From an uncultured Collinsella sp. (GTDB lineage: Bacteria > Actinomycetota > Coriobacteriia > Coriobacteriales > Coriobacteriaceae): DNA of 64,000 bases. The first letter of the stretch is position 1. Each line of letters opens with the position of its first letter. The stretch lies in NCBI GenBank assembly GCA_900540945.1, contig UQHQ01000002.1, positions 61,565 to 125,564 of the forward strand, in the 5' to 3' direction. This document shows positions 25,447 through 33,110 of the stretch, piece by piece. A program made the position numbers and the translations under genes. The notes beneath the pieces are model-generated. The model was given only the letters and a program-made list of their open reading frames with translations, made no database searches and was not told the origin of the DNA.

Positions 25447-25875
25447 ATGATTGGATTTGTACTAACTGGTCACGGTCAGTTTGCACCTGGTTTGAAAAGC
25501 GCTGTGGATATGGTCGCCGGCGAACAGCCTAATTTTGAGGTAGTTCCTTTTGCGGGCTCGGAGGCGGTTACTTTTGGTGATGATTTGCGAACCTGCATTG
25601 CCAAGATGCGTCAAGCTTGTGATGGCGTATTGGTGTTTGTTGATTTGCTTGGCGGTACTCCGTTCAATCAAGCTATCCCAATGACGACTGAGCTCGATAA
25701 CGTGACCGTTGTCACCGGAACAAATCTACCTATGTTGGTGGAGCTCGTTATGACGCGTGCGTTTGGAGACCCAACGCTTGATGAACTTGCCGAACGCGCA
25801 CGGGTCGTTGGTCGTGAGGGAGTCGATCTCAAGAAACTCGAGAGTGCTGACATTGATGAAGACGATGAGATGTAG
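25447..25875 (+). CDS. PTS EIIA, mannose/sorbose family
   Basis: Takes phosphate from HPr; the active-site histidine is H9 in FVLTGHGQFAPG. The DLLGGTPFNQA motif near residue 75 is characteristic. At 142 residues the length is normal. GAAAGG lies ten bases before ATG 25447. It completes the EIIBCD genes 0.9 kb upstream. Confidence 0.93.
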   Translation: MIGFVLTGHGQFAPGLKSAVDMVAGEQPNFEVVPFAGSEAVTFGDDLRTCIAKMRQACDGVLVFVDLLGGTPFNQAIPMTTELDNVTVVTGTNLPMLVELVMTRAFGDPTLDELAERARVVGREGVDLKKLESADIDEDDEM

Positions 25876-25962
25876 TGTCGCTATTAGCCCATTTATTGGA
25901 CATGTTGGTGCGTTACCTGAAGGCTGAAGTATTGGTCAATTGCTCATTACGTGGAGAATATC

Positions 25963-26697
25963 ATGACGTGCACGAGGCACAGACAACCGCTATATGACCA
26001 GCTCGTAGATATTCTGATCGAAAAAATTGATCATGAATATCAGCCAGGTGATTTGATTCCGTCCGAACGTGAGCTTGCCGAACGTTTCGGGCTTTCGCGG
26101 TCGACTGTCCGGCTTGCAATTCAGGAACTTGAGTATCTTGGTCGGATTGTGCGAAAACAAGGTCGCGGTACGTTTGTTGCCGATCGACTAGCTCAAGCAA
26201 CAAATCTTACCCAATCGTACAGTTTTACTGAACAGATGAAAGCGATGGGCCGGCTGCCAGAAACAACCATCTTAGAGTTCTGTGAAATGGAAGCAGATAA
26301 AACGCTCTCGATGCAAATGGGGATTCATTTGGGTGAAAAGGTATTAAAACTCAAACGTTTACGAATGGCAGACGGTATACCTATGATGGTTGAGCGTAGC
26401 TATCTTCCAGCAAGGCTCTTTATTTCACTCAAGCGTCCTCTACTCGAACAAAAGCCCCTTTACGATGTTATTGAGCAGGATTATCAGCAGACAATTCGAG
26501 TAGCGGATGAGGAGTTCTCTGCGGGTATAGCACGTCCATGTGACGCTCGGCTTCTAGGTATTGGTGAGGGTGCGCCAGTTCTGGACATAGTCCGAACTAC
26601 TCACAACACCCAAAATGATGTTGTCGAGTTCACGCTTTCGGTGGCTCGTGCGGACAAGTTTAAGTACAGGATTTCTCATTATCGAGATACTCTGTGA
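25963..26697 (+). CDS. GntR/HutC-family transcriptional regulator 2 (NagR-like)
   Basis: A GntR winged helix (QPLYDQLVDILIEKI, LIPSERELAERFGLSRSTVRL) plus a UTRA domain, 244 residues. It is a clear paralogue of regulator 1 at 18519: the sequence QTYSFTEQMKAIGR of regulator 1 is QSYSFTEQMKAMGR here. I chose ATG 25963, which has GTGGAG seven bases upstream; GTG 25951 is the alternative. It precedes agaS and nagA and probably controls them and the upstream PTS in response to an amino-sugar phosphate. Confidence 0.88.
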   Translation: MTCTRHRQPLYDQLVDILIEKIDHEYQPGDLIPSERELAERFGLSRSTVRLAIQELEYLGRIVRKQGRGTFVADRLAQATNLTQSYSFTEQMKAMGRLPETTILEFCEMEADKTLSMQMGIHLGEKVLKLKRLRMADGIPMMVERSYLPARLFISLKRPLLEQKPLYDVIEQDYQQTIRVADEEFSAGIARPCDARLLGIGEGAPVLDIVRTTHNTQNDVVEFTLSVARADKFKYRISHYRDTL

Positions 26698-26808
26698 TCG
26701 GATACGAGTGCTAACGAAAGAAAAACAGCCTATGACTACTACCCGATTTAACTTTTCAGATTAAGTCTTTGTATATCAGACAATTTAGTAAAGAAAGAGG
26801 TATTAGAA

Positions 26809-27975
26809 ATGTTCGAGAAGAGTGTCGAGGAGCTCACCGAGCTCGGCGCCCAGATCACCACGGCCGAGATTGCTCAGCAGCCCGAGCTTTGGCGTGATAC
26901 GCTCAACATCTATCGCGAGAACAAGGAGGCCATCGAGGCCTTCCTGGCCGAGGCTCGCGCTATGGGCGAGGGTCGTCTGTCCGTTGTCTTCACCGGTGCC
27001 GGTACGTCCGACTACGTTGGCGATACCTGCGCCCCGTACCTGCGTCACGCTGGCAACACTGATCTCTACGACTTTAAGCCCATCGCCACGACCGACATCG
27101 TGAGCGCCCCGCGCGACTTCCTGCGCGCCGAGGATCCCACGCTCGTGGTTTCCTTTGCCCGCTCTGGCAACAGCCCCGAGAGCCTTGCCGCCGTTGCCGT
27201 TGCCAAGGAGCTCGTCCACAACGTCAAGTTCCTCAACATCACCTGCGCTCCCGAGGGCAAGCTTGCCGTCGAGTCTGCCGATGATCCCAATGCGCTGACG
27301 CTGCTCATTCCGCGCGCCAACGACAAGGGCTTCGCCATGACCGGTTCTTATTCCTGCATGACCCTGCTCTCCACCCTTATTTTCGACACTGCCTCTGACG
27401 AGCAGAAGGCCGAGTGGGTCGAGACGATTGCCAAGATGGGCGAGGAGGTCATCTCCCGTGAGCCCGAGATCGCCGATTACCTGGCTGGCGATTTCAACCG
27501 CGTGACCTACTTGGGTTCTGGCTCCTTCGGTGGCCTTGCTCAGGAGAGCCAGCTCAAGATCCTCGAGCTCGCTCACGGTCTGGTCGCTACTTCCTACGAC
27601 ACCTCCATGGGCTATCGTCACGGACCTAAGTCCTTCGTCGACGATAAGACGCTCGTCTTCGTGTTCGTCAACAACGACGCCTACACCCGTCAGTACGACA
27701 TCGACATCCTCAACGAGATCGGTGGCGACGAGATCGCTCAGCACACCATCGCCGTTCAGCAGGAAGGTGCCACCGTCTATGAGGGTGAGTCCTTCACCTT
27801 TAAGGGCTACGAGGCACTTCCCGAGGGTTACCTTGCTCTGCCGTTCGTGATGTTTGCCCAGGCTATCAGCCTGCTCAACTCCGTCCGCGTGGGCAACACG
27901 CCCGATACGCCGAGCCCCACCGGCACGGTCAACCGCGTGGTTAAGGGCGTGACGATTCACCCCTTCACCGCTTAA
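26809..27975 (+). CDS. agaS: AgaS-type galactosamine-6-phosphate deaminase/isomerase (SIS domains)
   Basis: AgaS converts galactosamine-6-phosphate to tagatose-6-phosphate and ammonia. Two SIS domains are visible: the first with VFTGAGTSDYVGD and SFARSGNSPESLA (residues about 60-125), the second with YLGSGSFGGLAQESQLKILEL and GYRHGPKSFVD (about 225-275). The 388-residue length matches AgaS. Its pairing with nagA, GH35 and the PTS supports an N-acetylgalactosamine pathway. AGAAAGAGG lies before ATG 26809. Codon use is strongly biased to C/G-ending codons, suggesting high expression compared with the AT-richer PTS genes upstream. Confidence 0.9.
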   Translation: MFEKSVEELTELGAQITTAEIAQQPELWRDTLNIYRENKEAIEAFLAEARAMGEGRLSVVFTGAGTSDYVGDTCAPYLRHAGNTDLYDFKPIATTDIVSAPRDFLRAEDPTLVVSFARSGNSPESLAAVAVAKELVHNVKFLNITCAPEGKLAVESADDPNALTLLIPRANDKGFAMTGSYSCMTLLSTLIFDTASDEQKAEWVETIAKMGEEVISREPEIADYLAGDFNRVTYLGSGSFGGLAQESQLKILELAHGLVATSYDTSMGYRHGPKSFVDDKTLVFVFVNNDAYTRQYDIDILNEIGGDEIAQHTIAVQQEGATVYEGESFTFKGYEALPEGYLALPFVMFAQAISLLNSVRVGNTPDTPSPTGTVNRVVKGVTIHPFTA

Positions 27976-27992
27976 TCGCGTCCCCCTGTAAG

Positions 27993-28033
27993 GGCGCCCG
28001 TCCGCTCATAACGGCGGGCGGGCGCTTTTTGTT
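27993..28033 (+). terminator. Rho-independent terminator after agaS
   Basis: GCGCCCGTCCG pairs with the GGCGGGCGGGCGC strand across CTCATAA, followed by TTTTTGTTTT. Confidence 0.85.
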
Positions 28034-28092
28034 TTACGTGAGCTGGGTATAAGCATTACCACAGTCAACTGCTTTAGAAGCGAGGAGTGCAT

Positions 28093-29262
28093 ATGAGCAC
28101 GTACGCAATTAAGGCTGACAAGTTCTTCTTGCCGGCAGGCCCGCAACTGGGCGGCTATCTTATGGTCGAGGATGGCGTTTTTGGCGCCTGGCAGGCCGAC
28201 GAGCCCTCTTGCGAGATTAAGGACTACACGGGATCGTGGATCGCACCGGGTATGGTCGATACTCACATCCATGGCTTCTACAACCACTCAACTACCGATA
28301 ACGATCCCGAGGGCATCGATATCAGCTCAACCGAGCTCGCCCGTCGCGGTACCACCAGCTGGCTGCCCACGACGTTCACCGATGGCGTCGAACAGATCAA
28401 GGACGCCTGCGCTGCTATCGCCAAGGCGGACGAGGGCCGCGGCCCCGACTTCTGCGGTGCCCGCATTCAGGGCATCTACCTGGAGGGCCCCTTCTTTACC
28501 ATGAAGCACGTGGGCGCGCAGAACCCCGCTTACCTGATTGACCCCTCCGAGGAGGTTTTCGACCAGTGGCAGGAGGCTGCGGGCGGTCGCATCGTTAAGA
28601 GCGCCATGGCCGCCGAGCGCGACGGTGCCGCTGCTTATGCGGCTGCTCTGAACGCCAAGGGCGTGGTGACCAGCATCGGTCACTCCGACGCCACCTACGA
28701 TGAGTGCATCGCCGCTATCAATGCCGGTGCCAGCTGCTTTACGCATACCTATAACGGCCAGCGCGGTCTGCATCACCGTGAGCCCGGTGTCGTGGGTGCT
28801 GCCATGTCCACGCCCGAGACCTACGCCGAGATCATCTGTGACGGCAAGCACGTAAACCCTGCCGCCATCAAGGCACTGCTGCAGGCAAAGGGCTGGCAGC
28901 ACACGGTGCTCATCACCGACTGCCTGGGCTGCGGCGGCATGCCCGAGGGCAGCTACACCAGTGGTGGCATGGACGTCATCATGAAGGACAACCTGTGCTG
29001 GCTCGCCGACGGCAAAAGCATTGCCGGCTCGGTGCTCACGCTTGCCCAGGGCGTCAAGAACATTGTCGATTGGGGCATCGCCAGCGCTGATATCGCCATT
29101 CGCATGGCAACCGAGGTGCCGGCTCGCTCTGCGCACATCGAGGATAAGTGCGGCAGCATCATGCCGGGTCGCGACGCCGACTTTGTCGTGTTCGACCATG
29201 AGCTCACCCTCGTTGAGACGTATGTTGGCGGCCGGAGCGTCGGCAACGCCTTTACCGAGTAA
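28093..29262 (+). CDS. nagA: N-acetylhexosamine-6-phosphate deacetylase
   Basis: Removes acetate from GlcNAc-6-P or GalNAc-6-P in the amidohydrolase fold. The metal-site motif is VDTHIHGFYNH (residues about 55-65), the second site is in IYLEGPFF, SIGHSDATY and THTYNGQRGLHHREPG, and the catalytic Asp is in LITDCLGCGG. At 389 residues it is complete. I chose ATG 28093, with GAGG six bases upstream; GTG 28087 is in frame but overlaps the RBS. Parts of two other nagA copies survive at 19394-19741 and 31988-32119. Given AgaS next door, GalNAc-6-P (AgaA role) is a plausible substrate. Confidence 0.92.
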   Translation: MSTYAIKADKFFLPAGPQLGGYLMVEDGVFGAWQADEPSCEIKDYTGSWIAPGMVDTHIHGFYNHSTTDNDPEGIDISSTELARRGTTSWLPTTFTDGVEQIKDACAAIAKADEGRGPDFCGARIQGIYLEGPFFTMKHVGAQNPAYLIDPSEEVFDQWQEAAGGRIVKSAMAAERDGAAAYAAALNAKGVVTSIGHSDATYDECIAAINAGASCFTHTYNGQRGLHHREPGVVGAAMSTPETYAEIICDGKHVNPAAIKALLQAKGWQHTVLITDCLGCGGMPEGSYTSGGMDVIMKDNLCWLADGKSIAGSVLTLAQGVKNIVDWGIASADIAIRMATEVPARSAHIEDKCGSIMPGRDADFVVFDHELTLVETYVGGRSVGNAFTE

Positions 29263-29269
29263 CGATAGA

Positions 29270-29310
29270 AAAAGACGGCGGGCCCGAATCTGCTCGGACC
29301 CGCCGTATGG
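29270..29310. terminator. Bidirectional terminator between nagA and the flavodoxin gene
   Basis: ACGGCGGGCCCGA pairs with TCGGACCCGCCGT. On the minus strand it is followed by CTTTTTC, so it mainly ends the convergent flavodoxin transcript; it may also stop nagA. Confidence 0.78.
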
Positions 29311-29337
29311 GTTAAACGCTCAAAAGCACCTTCACAG

Positions 29338-29922
29338 TTACAGCTTGTTAGCGATCTTCTTTGCCGTGCGCTTAACGCCGGCCACCAGGCCTCCTGCAGG
29401 ATGCTCCTTCTCGTATGCTAGACGCTTCTCGCGCTTGGCGTACTCTTCGACGATGATGTCGCCATACTCGTCTTCGATCTTGTCGAAGAAGTCGACGGCG
29501 CTCTTAATTTCCTCAGCGGTCGGGTGTCCCTTTTGGACACCGCCGGTGAGTTTGAACGGCCCCCACGTATCAAAGCCGGGGCAGCCGTAGACACCCATAA
29601 AGATGGCCTGCCTCATGCGGCAGATACCATCGATATCCTTGCCGTACCACTTGTTTTTGCCACCGTAGGTCATAAGGCCAAACACCTTGTCCTGCGGCTG
29701 CAGCACGTTCGTGAGCACGCGTGCCATATCTTTGTCGATCTCTGAGTAATAAATGCCCGTAGCGACGCCGATCAGATGATATTCGTGCAGGTCGGGGTAC
29801 TCGTTTTTGCCGAGCGTCTTGACGTCGAGGGTATCGATTTCGGGGTGCGCCTCGACGATGGCGTCCACGAGCTTTTTCGTATTGCCGTGATGGCGCGAGG
29901 CGTAGAGGATGATGGTTCGCAT
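29338..29922 (-). CDS. Flavodoxin-like protein
   Basis: Starts MRTIILYASRHHGNTKKLV, the FMN phosphate-binding loop of flavodoxins. VATGIYYSEIDKDMARVL, MTYGGKNKWYGKDIDG and GVYGCPGFDTWGPFK follow where the flavin loops lie. At 194 residues it has about 35 extra C-terminal basic residues compared with simple flavodoxins. I chose the ATG at 29922 with AAAGG upstream; in-frame upstream codons (to 29994) look non-coding. It is transcribed against the sugar genes. Its electron partner is unknown. Confidence 0.85.
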   Translation of the reverse strand: MRTIILYASRHHGNTKKLVDAIVEAHPEIDTLDVKTLGKNEYPDLHEYHLIGVATGIYYSEIDKDMARVLTNVLQPQDKVFGLMTYGGKNKWYGKDIDGICRMRQAIFMGVYGCPGFDTWGPFKLTGGVQKGHPTAEEIKSAVDFFDKIEDEYGDIIVEEYAKREKRLAYEKEHPAGGLVAGVKRTAKKIANKL

Positions 29923-30077
29923 AAGAAGGCCTTTCAGCTGTAATTGCATCAATGTCTGTATGGTGCCCCGTTGCATGGCTGGGATACAAGACACATCGAT
30001 GAACGTGCGAGTTTGTCCTTTGGTCAGGGCCGAGACAGGTACTTGCGAGCAAAAGCAGTTGTTCGAAAGGATGGGTA

Positions 30078-30959
30078 ATGGAATACGCTCTTTCCAACGA
30101 TTCGATTTCTATTAAGGTTTCCACGGCTGGCGGCTCGTTTACCTCGATTGAGGCCGACGGTCGCGAGTATTTGTGGCAGGGTGACCCCGCGGTGTGGTCC
30201 GGTCAGGCGCCGGTCTGCTTTCCGATTTGCGGAGGCCTGCGCGATGATAGCGCCATGACGTTTGCCGGGCATCATGTGAAGCTCGCCCGCCACGGCTTTG
30301 CGCGCAAGCAGGAGTGGAAGCTGTTGAGCCAAAACGCAAACGAGCTGGCGATGTGCCTGGCATCTGAGGATAACGCTGCATTGCTGAGCGCTTATCCATA
30401 TCCGTTTAAGCTCGTCGCCCGCTATACGCTCGAGGACGCTGCCGTGCGTGTCTCCTATGAAGTGACCAACGAGGGCACCGAGGATATGCCTTTCTTTATC
30501 GGCGGTCATCCCGGCTTTAGGTGCCCGCTCGATGAGGGCGAGGCCTATACGGACTACGAGCTGCGCTTTGAGAAGGACGAAGCTGCTGAGCTCTGCACCG
30601 CTGTCCCTTCGACTGGCTTGATTGACGTGACCAATCGCTCCAAGAACCCCATGGTGGGAAAGACACTGCCTCTGTCGCATGAGCTCTTCGATTTTGCGGA
30701 GACCATCTTTGACGTGCTCGAGAGCCGTCAGGTCACGCTTTCCAAAAAGGGCGAGGACAAGGGCGTCCGCCTGAGCTTTGAGGGCTTCCCATATCTCATT
30801 GTGTGGAGCAAGCCCGAGGGCGATTTTGTGGCGGTTGAGCCTTGGGGCGGTCTTTCGACCTGTTCCGATGAGGACGATGTGCTTGAGCATAAGCGCGGCT
30901 GCCTTGTCGCCAAGCCCAAGGAGACCGTCGTTCGCTCGTTCACGATTGAGATTCTGTAA
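30078..30959 (+). CDS. Aldose 1-epimerase family protein, LacX-like
   Basis: GalM-fold enzyme interconverting sugar anomers. The motifs VCFPICGGLRDD, KLARHGFARKQEW and FFIGGHPGFRCPL with their conserved His match the LacX subgroup found in lac operons. At 293 residues it is shorter than classical GalM (the one at 47311). GAAAGGATGG precedes ATG 30078. It is followed after 59 bases by a tagatose-6-phosphate kinase, consistent with a role on galactose or phosphorylated galactose. Confidence 0.85.
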   Translation: MEYALSNDSISIKVSTAGGSFTSIEADGREYLWQGDPAVWSGQAPVCFPICGGLRDDSAMTFAGHHVKLARHGFARKQEWKLLSQNANELAMCLASEDNAALLSAYPYPFKLVARYTLEDAAVRVSYEVTNEGTEDMPFFIGGHPGFRCPLDEGEAYTDYELRFEKDEAAELCTAVPSTGLIDVTNRSKNPMVGKTLPLSHELFDFAETIFDVLESRQVTLSKKGEDKGVRLSFEGFPYLIVWSKPEGDFVAVEPWGGLSTCSDEDDVLEHKRGCLVAKPKETVVRSFTIEIL

Positions 30960-31018
30960 TTCCGTTTTGTCGACTCGTATCGCGAGGCACAAGGAGCCTG
31001 CGAGATAAGGAGCTAAAA

Positions 31019-31954
31019 ATGATCCTCACCGTTACGATGAACCCGTCTGTCGATACGCGCTATCAGCTCGATGAGCTCGTCATCGACGACGTCAACCGTG
31101 TGACGCCCGAAAAGACCGCCGGCGGCAAGGGCCTCAACGTGGCCCGTGTGCTGGGTCAGCTGGGCGACGACGTTGTGGCAACCGGTCTGCTCGGCGGCCA
31201 CATGGGCGCCTACATGGCCGAGCTCATGGACGCTAACGGCATTAAGAATGATTTTGTGCCCATCAAGGGCGAGACTCGCATTTGCCTCAACATCCTCCAC
31301 GCCGGCAACCAGACCGAGCTGCTCGAGAGCGGCCCGACAATTGCCCCCGAGGAGCTCGATGCCTTTACCGCCAAGTTCGCCGAGCTTGCGAGCAAGGCCG
31401 ATGTCGTTACCATCTCGGGTTCGCTGCCCCGCGGCGTCGAGGCGGACTACTACGCCAAGATCACGGGCATTGCCGAGAACGCCGGCGCCAAGGTGCTGCT
31501 CGATACCTCGGGTGCTTCGCTCGAGGCCGCCCTTAAGTCCGAAATTAAGCCCGAGCTGGTCAAGCCTAACCTGACCGAGATCAACGGCCTTTTGGGTACG
31601 AGCTTTACCACCGACGATGTGGACGAGCTCCGCGCCGCGCTCGCCTCTGATGCCCGCTTCTCCGATATCCCCTGGGTCGTCGTGTCCATGGGCGCTGCCG
31701 GCTCCGTTGGCTTCCACAATGGCCGTGCGTTCCGCGCAAAGACGCCCGATATCCCTGCCGTTAACGCCACGGGCTCTGGTGACTCCACTATCGCTGGCTT
31801 CGCGCATGCCATTGCTGCTGGCGCGGACGACGAGACGGTGCTGCGTACCGCCAACACCTGCGGCAAGCTCAATGCCATGGATCCTATGACTGGCCACTTG
31901 GTCATGGATCGTTGGGACGAGGTCTACAACGGTGTTGTCGTGACCGAGCTGTAG
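31019..31954 (+). CDS. lacC: Tagatose-6-phosphate kinase (PfkB family), copy 1
   Basis: Phosphorylates tagatose-6-P to tagatose-1,6-bisphosphate. The N-terminal MILTVTMNPSVDTRYQLDEL and KTAGGKGLNVARVL motifs are LacC/FruK-like, and the catalytic motif is NATGSGDSTIAGFAHA near residue 250. Length 311 is standard. It is a close paralogue of copy 2 at 62870-63805, to which most of the sequence is identical. AAGGAGCTAAAA precedes ATG 31019. Together with AgaS it would complete amino-sugar entry into the tagatose pathway; a 1-phosphofructokinase role is the alternative. Confidence 0.88.
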   Translation: MILTVTMNPSVDTRYQLDELVIDDVNRVTPEKTAGGKGLNVARVLGQLGDDVVATGLLGGHMGAYMAELMDANGIKNDFVPIKGETRICLNILHAGNQTELLESGPTIAPEELDAFTAKFAELASKADVVTISGSLPRGVEADYYAKITGIAENAGAKVLLDTSGASLEAALKSEIKPELVKPNLTEINGLLGTSFTTDDVDELRAALASDARFSDIPWVVVSMGAAGSVGFHNGRAFRAKTPDIPAVNATGSGDSTIAGFAHAIAAGADDETVLRTANTCGKLNAMDPMTGHLVMDRWDEVYNGVVVTEL

Positions 31955-31987
31955 GAGCTTGTGCTGCGGCCCCGTCATCGCTTGCTA

Positions 31988-32119
31988 GCTCATGTCGACG
32001 ACAAGTGCAGTAGCATTATGCCGGGGCACGACTCCGACTTTGTCGTGTTCAGTCCCGACCTTACCCTGGTCGAGACGTATGTGGGCGGCAACAGCTTTGG
32101 TAATGCGTTTGCCGAGTAG
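31988..32119 (+). pseudogene. 3' fragment of a nagA-like gene
   Basis: The frame AHVDDKCSSIMPGHDSDF and onward to NSFGNAFAE and the stop at 32117-32119 aligns with the last 43 residues of NagA (HIEDKCGSIMPGRDADF to NAFTE). No start codon or upstream nagA sequence is present. It is more diverged from the intact nagA than the 5' fragment at 19394 is, so it comes from an older or different copy. Confidence 0.82.
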
Positions 32120-32151
32120 CCGCCAAGGAAACGATCCGAGAGGGGATTTAG

Positions 32152-32625
32152 ATGATTTACGGTGCACTGGGTGATATCGAGGAGTACCGCGGAATGCTCA
32201 AGGGCCTCGACGTGCTGATCGACTGGCTCGAGGAGAACGATCCGGCGGAGCTCGAGGTCGGCAGCCATCCGATTCTGGGCGACAAGGTCTATGCGAACGT
32301 CATGGCTCCCACGACGCGTCCTGAGGCCGAGGCTCACTATGAGACGCATCAGCGCTATCATGATCTGCAGATCGACGTCGAGGGCCGCGAGGCCTTTAAG
32401 GTCGCTACGGGTAGCCTGACACTGGTCCAGGAGTTTGACGAGAAGGACGACTACGATCTGGTCGATTCCGACGCTTCGATCGCCGGCGATCTTGCTGACG
32501 ATAAGTTTGCGCTGTTTGTTGCCGGCGAGCCTCATATGCCCACGCTCGAGTTCCCGGGCGATGGCGCGCAGCCGGTCAAGAAGATCTGCTTTAAGCTGCT
32601 TGCAGATGCTTACTGGGAGGAGTAG
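32152..32625 (+). CDS. YhcH/YjgK/YiaL family protein
   Basis: A 157-residue cupin-like protein of the DUF386 family, which includes the sialic-acid anomerase NanQ and is commonly found beside amino-sugar genes. The conserved HQRYHDLQIDVEG motif (near residue 65) and the metal-site region FVAGEPHMPTLEF are present. GAGAGGGG lies before ATG 32152. It is the last gene before the mobile element and probably belongs with the amino-sugar locus. Confidence 0.87.
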   Translation: MIYGALGDIEEYRGMLKGLDVLIDWLEENDPAELEVGSHPILGDKVYANVMAPTTRPEAEAHYETHQRYHDLQIDVEGREAFKVATGSLTLVQEFDEKDDYDLVDSDASIAGDLADDKFALFVAGEPHMPTLEFPGDGAQPVKKICFKLLADAYWEE

Positions 32626-32685
32626 CGCGCTGCTCGGCTGAGCTGTTCGTGTTGCGAGCGTTATCCCTTGGGGGAGCTCGCTTGG

Positions 32686-32740
32686 GCCCCGCTGAACGCG
32701 GTTCCTTTGGGGATTGCGGTTGGCGGGGCTTTCTGTTTTT
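32686..32740 (+). terminator. Terminator after the YhcH-family gene
   Basis: GCCCCGC at 32686 pairs with GCGGGGC at 32723, with further pairing of AACGCGGTTCC and GGATTGCGGTT inside, then TTTCTGTTTTT. Confidence 0.75.
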
Positions 32741-32803
32741 GAGTAGGGGAGTTGAGGCCGTTACGATACGTGGATTGGCACGCACGCACTCAAAATCGGC
32801 AAC

Positions 32804-32830
32804 AAAAAAGCCGCCCGAAGGCGGCTGTCT
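32804..32830 (-). terminator. Original terminator of the tRNA-Thr gene, now separated from it
   Basis: On the minus strand GCCGCC-TTCG-GGCGGC is followed by TTTTTT. It lies just beyond the displaced tRNA 3' end at 32837-32883, about 13.4 kb from the intact tRNA. Confidence 0.75.
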
Positions 32831-32836
32831 TGTGCA

Positions 32837-32883
32837 ATGGAGCCAGCGACCGGGCTCGAACCGGTGAACCCCGCTTTACGAGA
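32837..32883 (-). repeat. Attachment site, left copy (tRNA-Thr 3' end)
   Basis: 47 bases identical, apart from one position, to 46218-46264 within the intact tRNA-Thr gene. Only the 3' half of the tRNA is present (CCA end, T arm, part of the anticodon arm), so it is not a functional tRNA. Confidence 0.9.
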
Positions 32884-32989
32884 ACATGAAGAAGTACGTT
32901 AACTGGTATTTCTTGTTTTTACCACTTATATTATTTCTGCACGTAAATTAGTGTTTTTCTCAGATTTGCAGTTAGTGATTAGATTTTCG

Positions 32990-33009
32990 TTTCACCCCTT
33001 TTTCACCCC
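32990..33009 (+). repeat. Left-end TTTCACCCC direct repeats (possible integrase arm sites)
   Basis: TTTCACCCC occurs at 32990-32998 and 33001-33009. The inverted GGGGTGAAA follows at 33024-33032. The same word pair occurs at the right end, at 46126 and 46137. Confidence 0.6.
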
Positions 33010-33034
33010 GTAGTAGAGTTGCAGGGGTGAAAGT

Positions 33035-33090
33035 TTTGGGGTACGCTCGGGGGCGAGGCCGCAAAGCCCCGCCCCCGAGCGTACCCCAAA
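33035..33090. repeat. Perfect 21-bp inverted repeat upstream of the integrase
   Basis: Arms at 33035-33055 and 33070-33090 (TTTGGGGTACGCTCGGGGGC + G and its inverse) enclose 14 bases. The hairpin is very GC-rich and ends 20 bases before the integrase start. It could limit integrase expression or be part of the recombination site. Confidence 0.75.
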
Positions 33091-33110
33091 CATTGACCAG
33101 AGGGCACATC

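Noticed and set aside
32837..32883. A second tRNA-Thr gene
   Set aside because: Only the 3' half is present; D arm and 5' acceptor strand are missing, so it is an attachment-site remnant.
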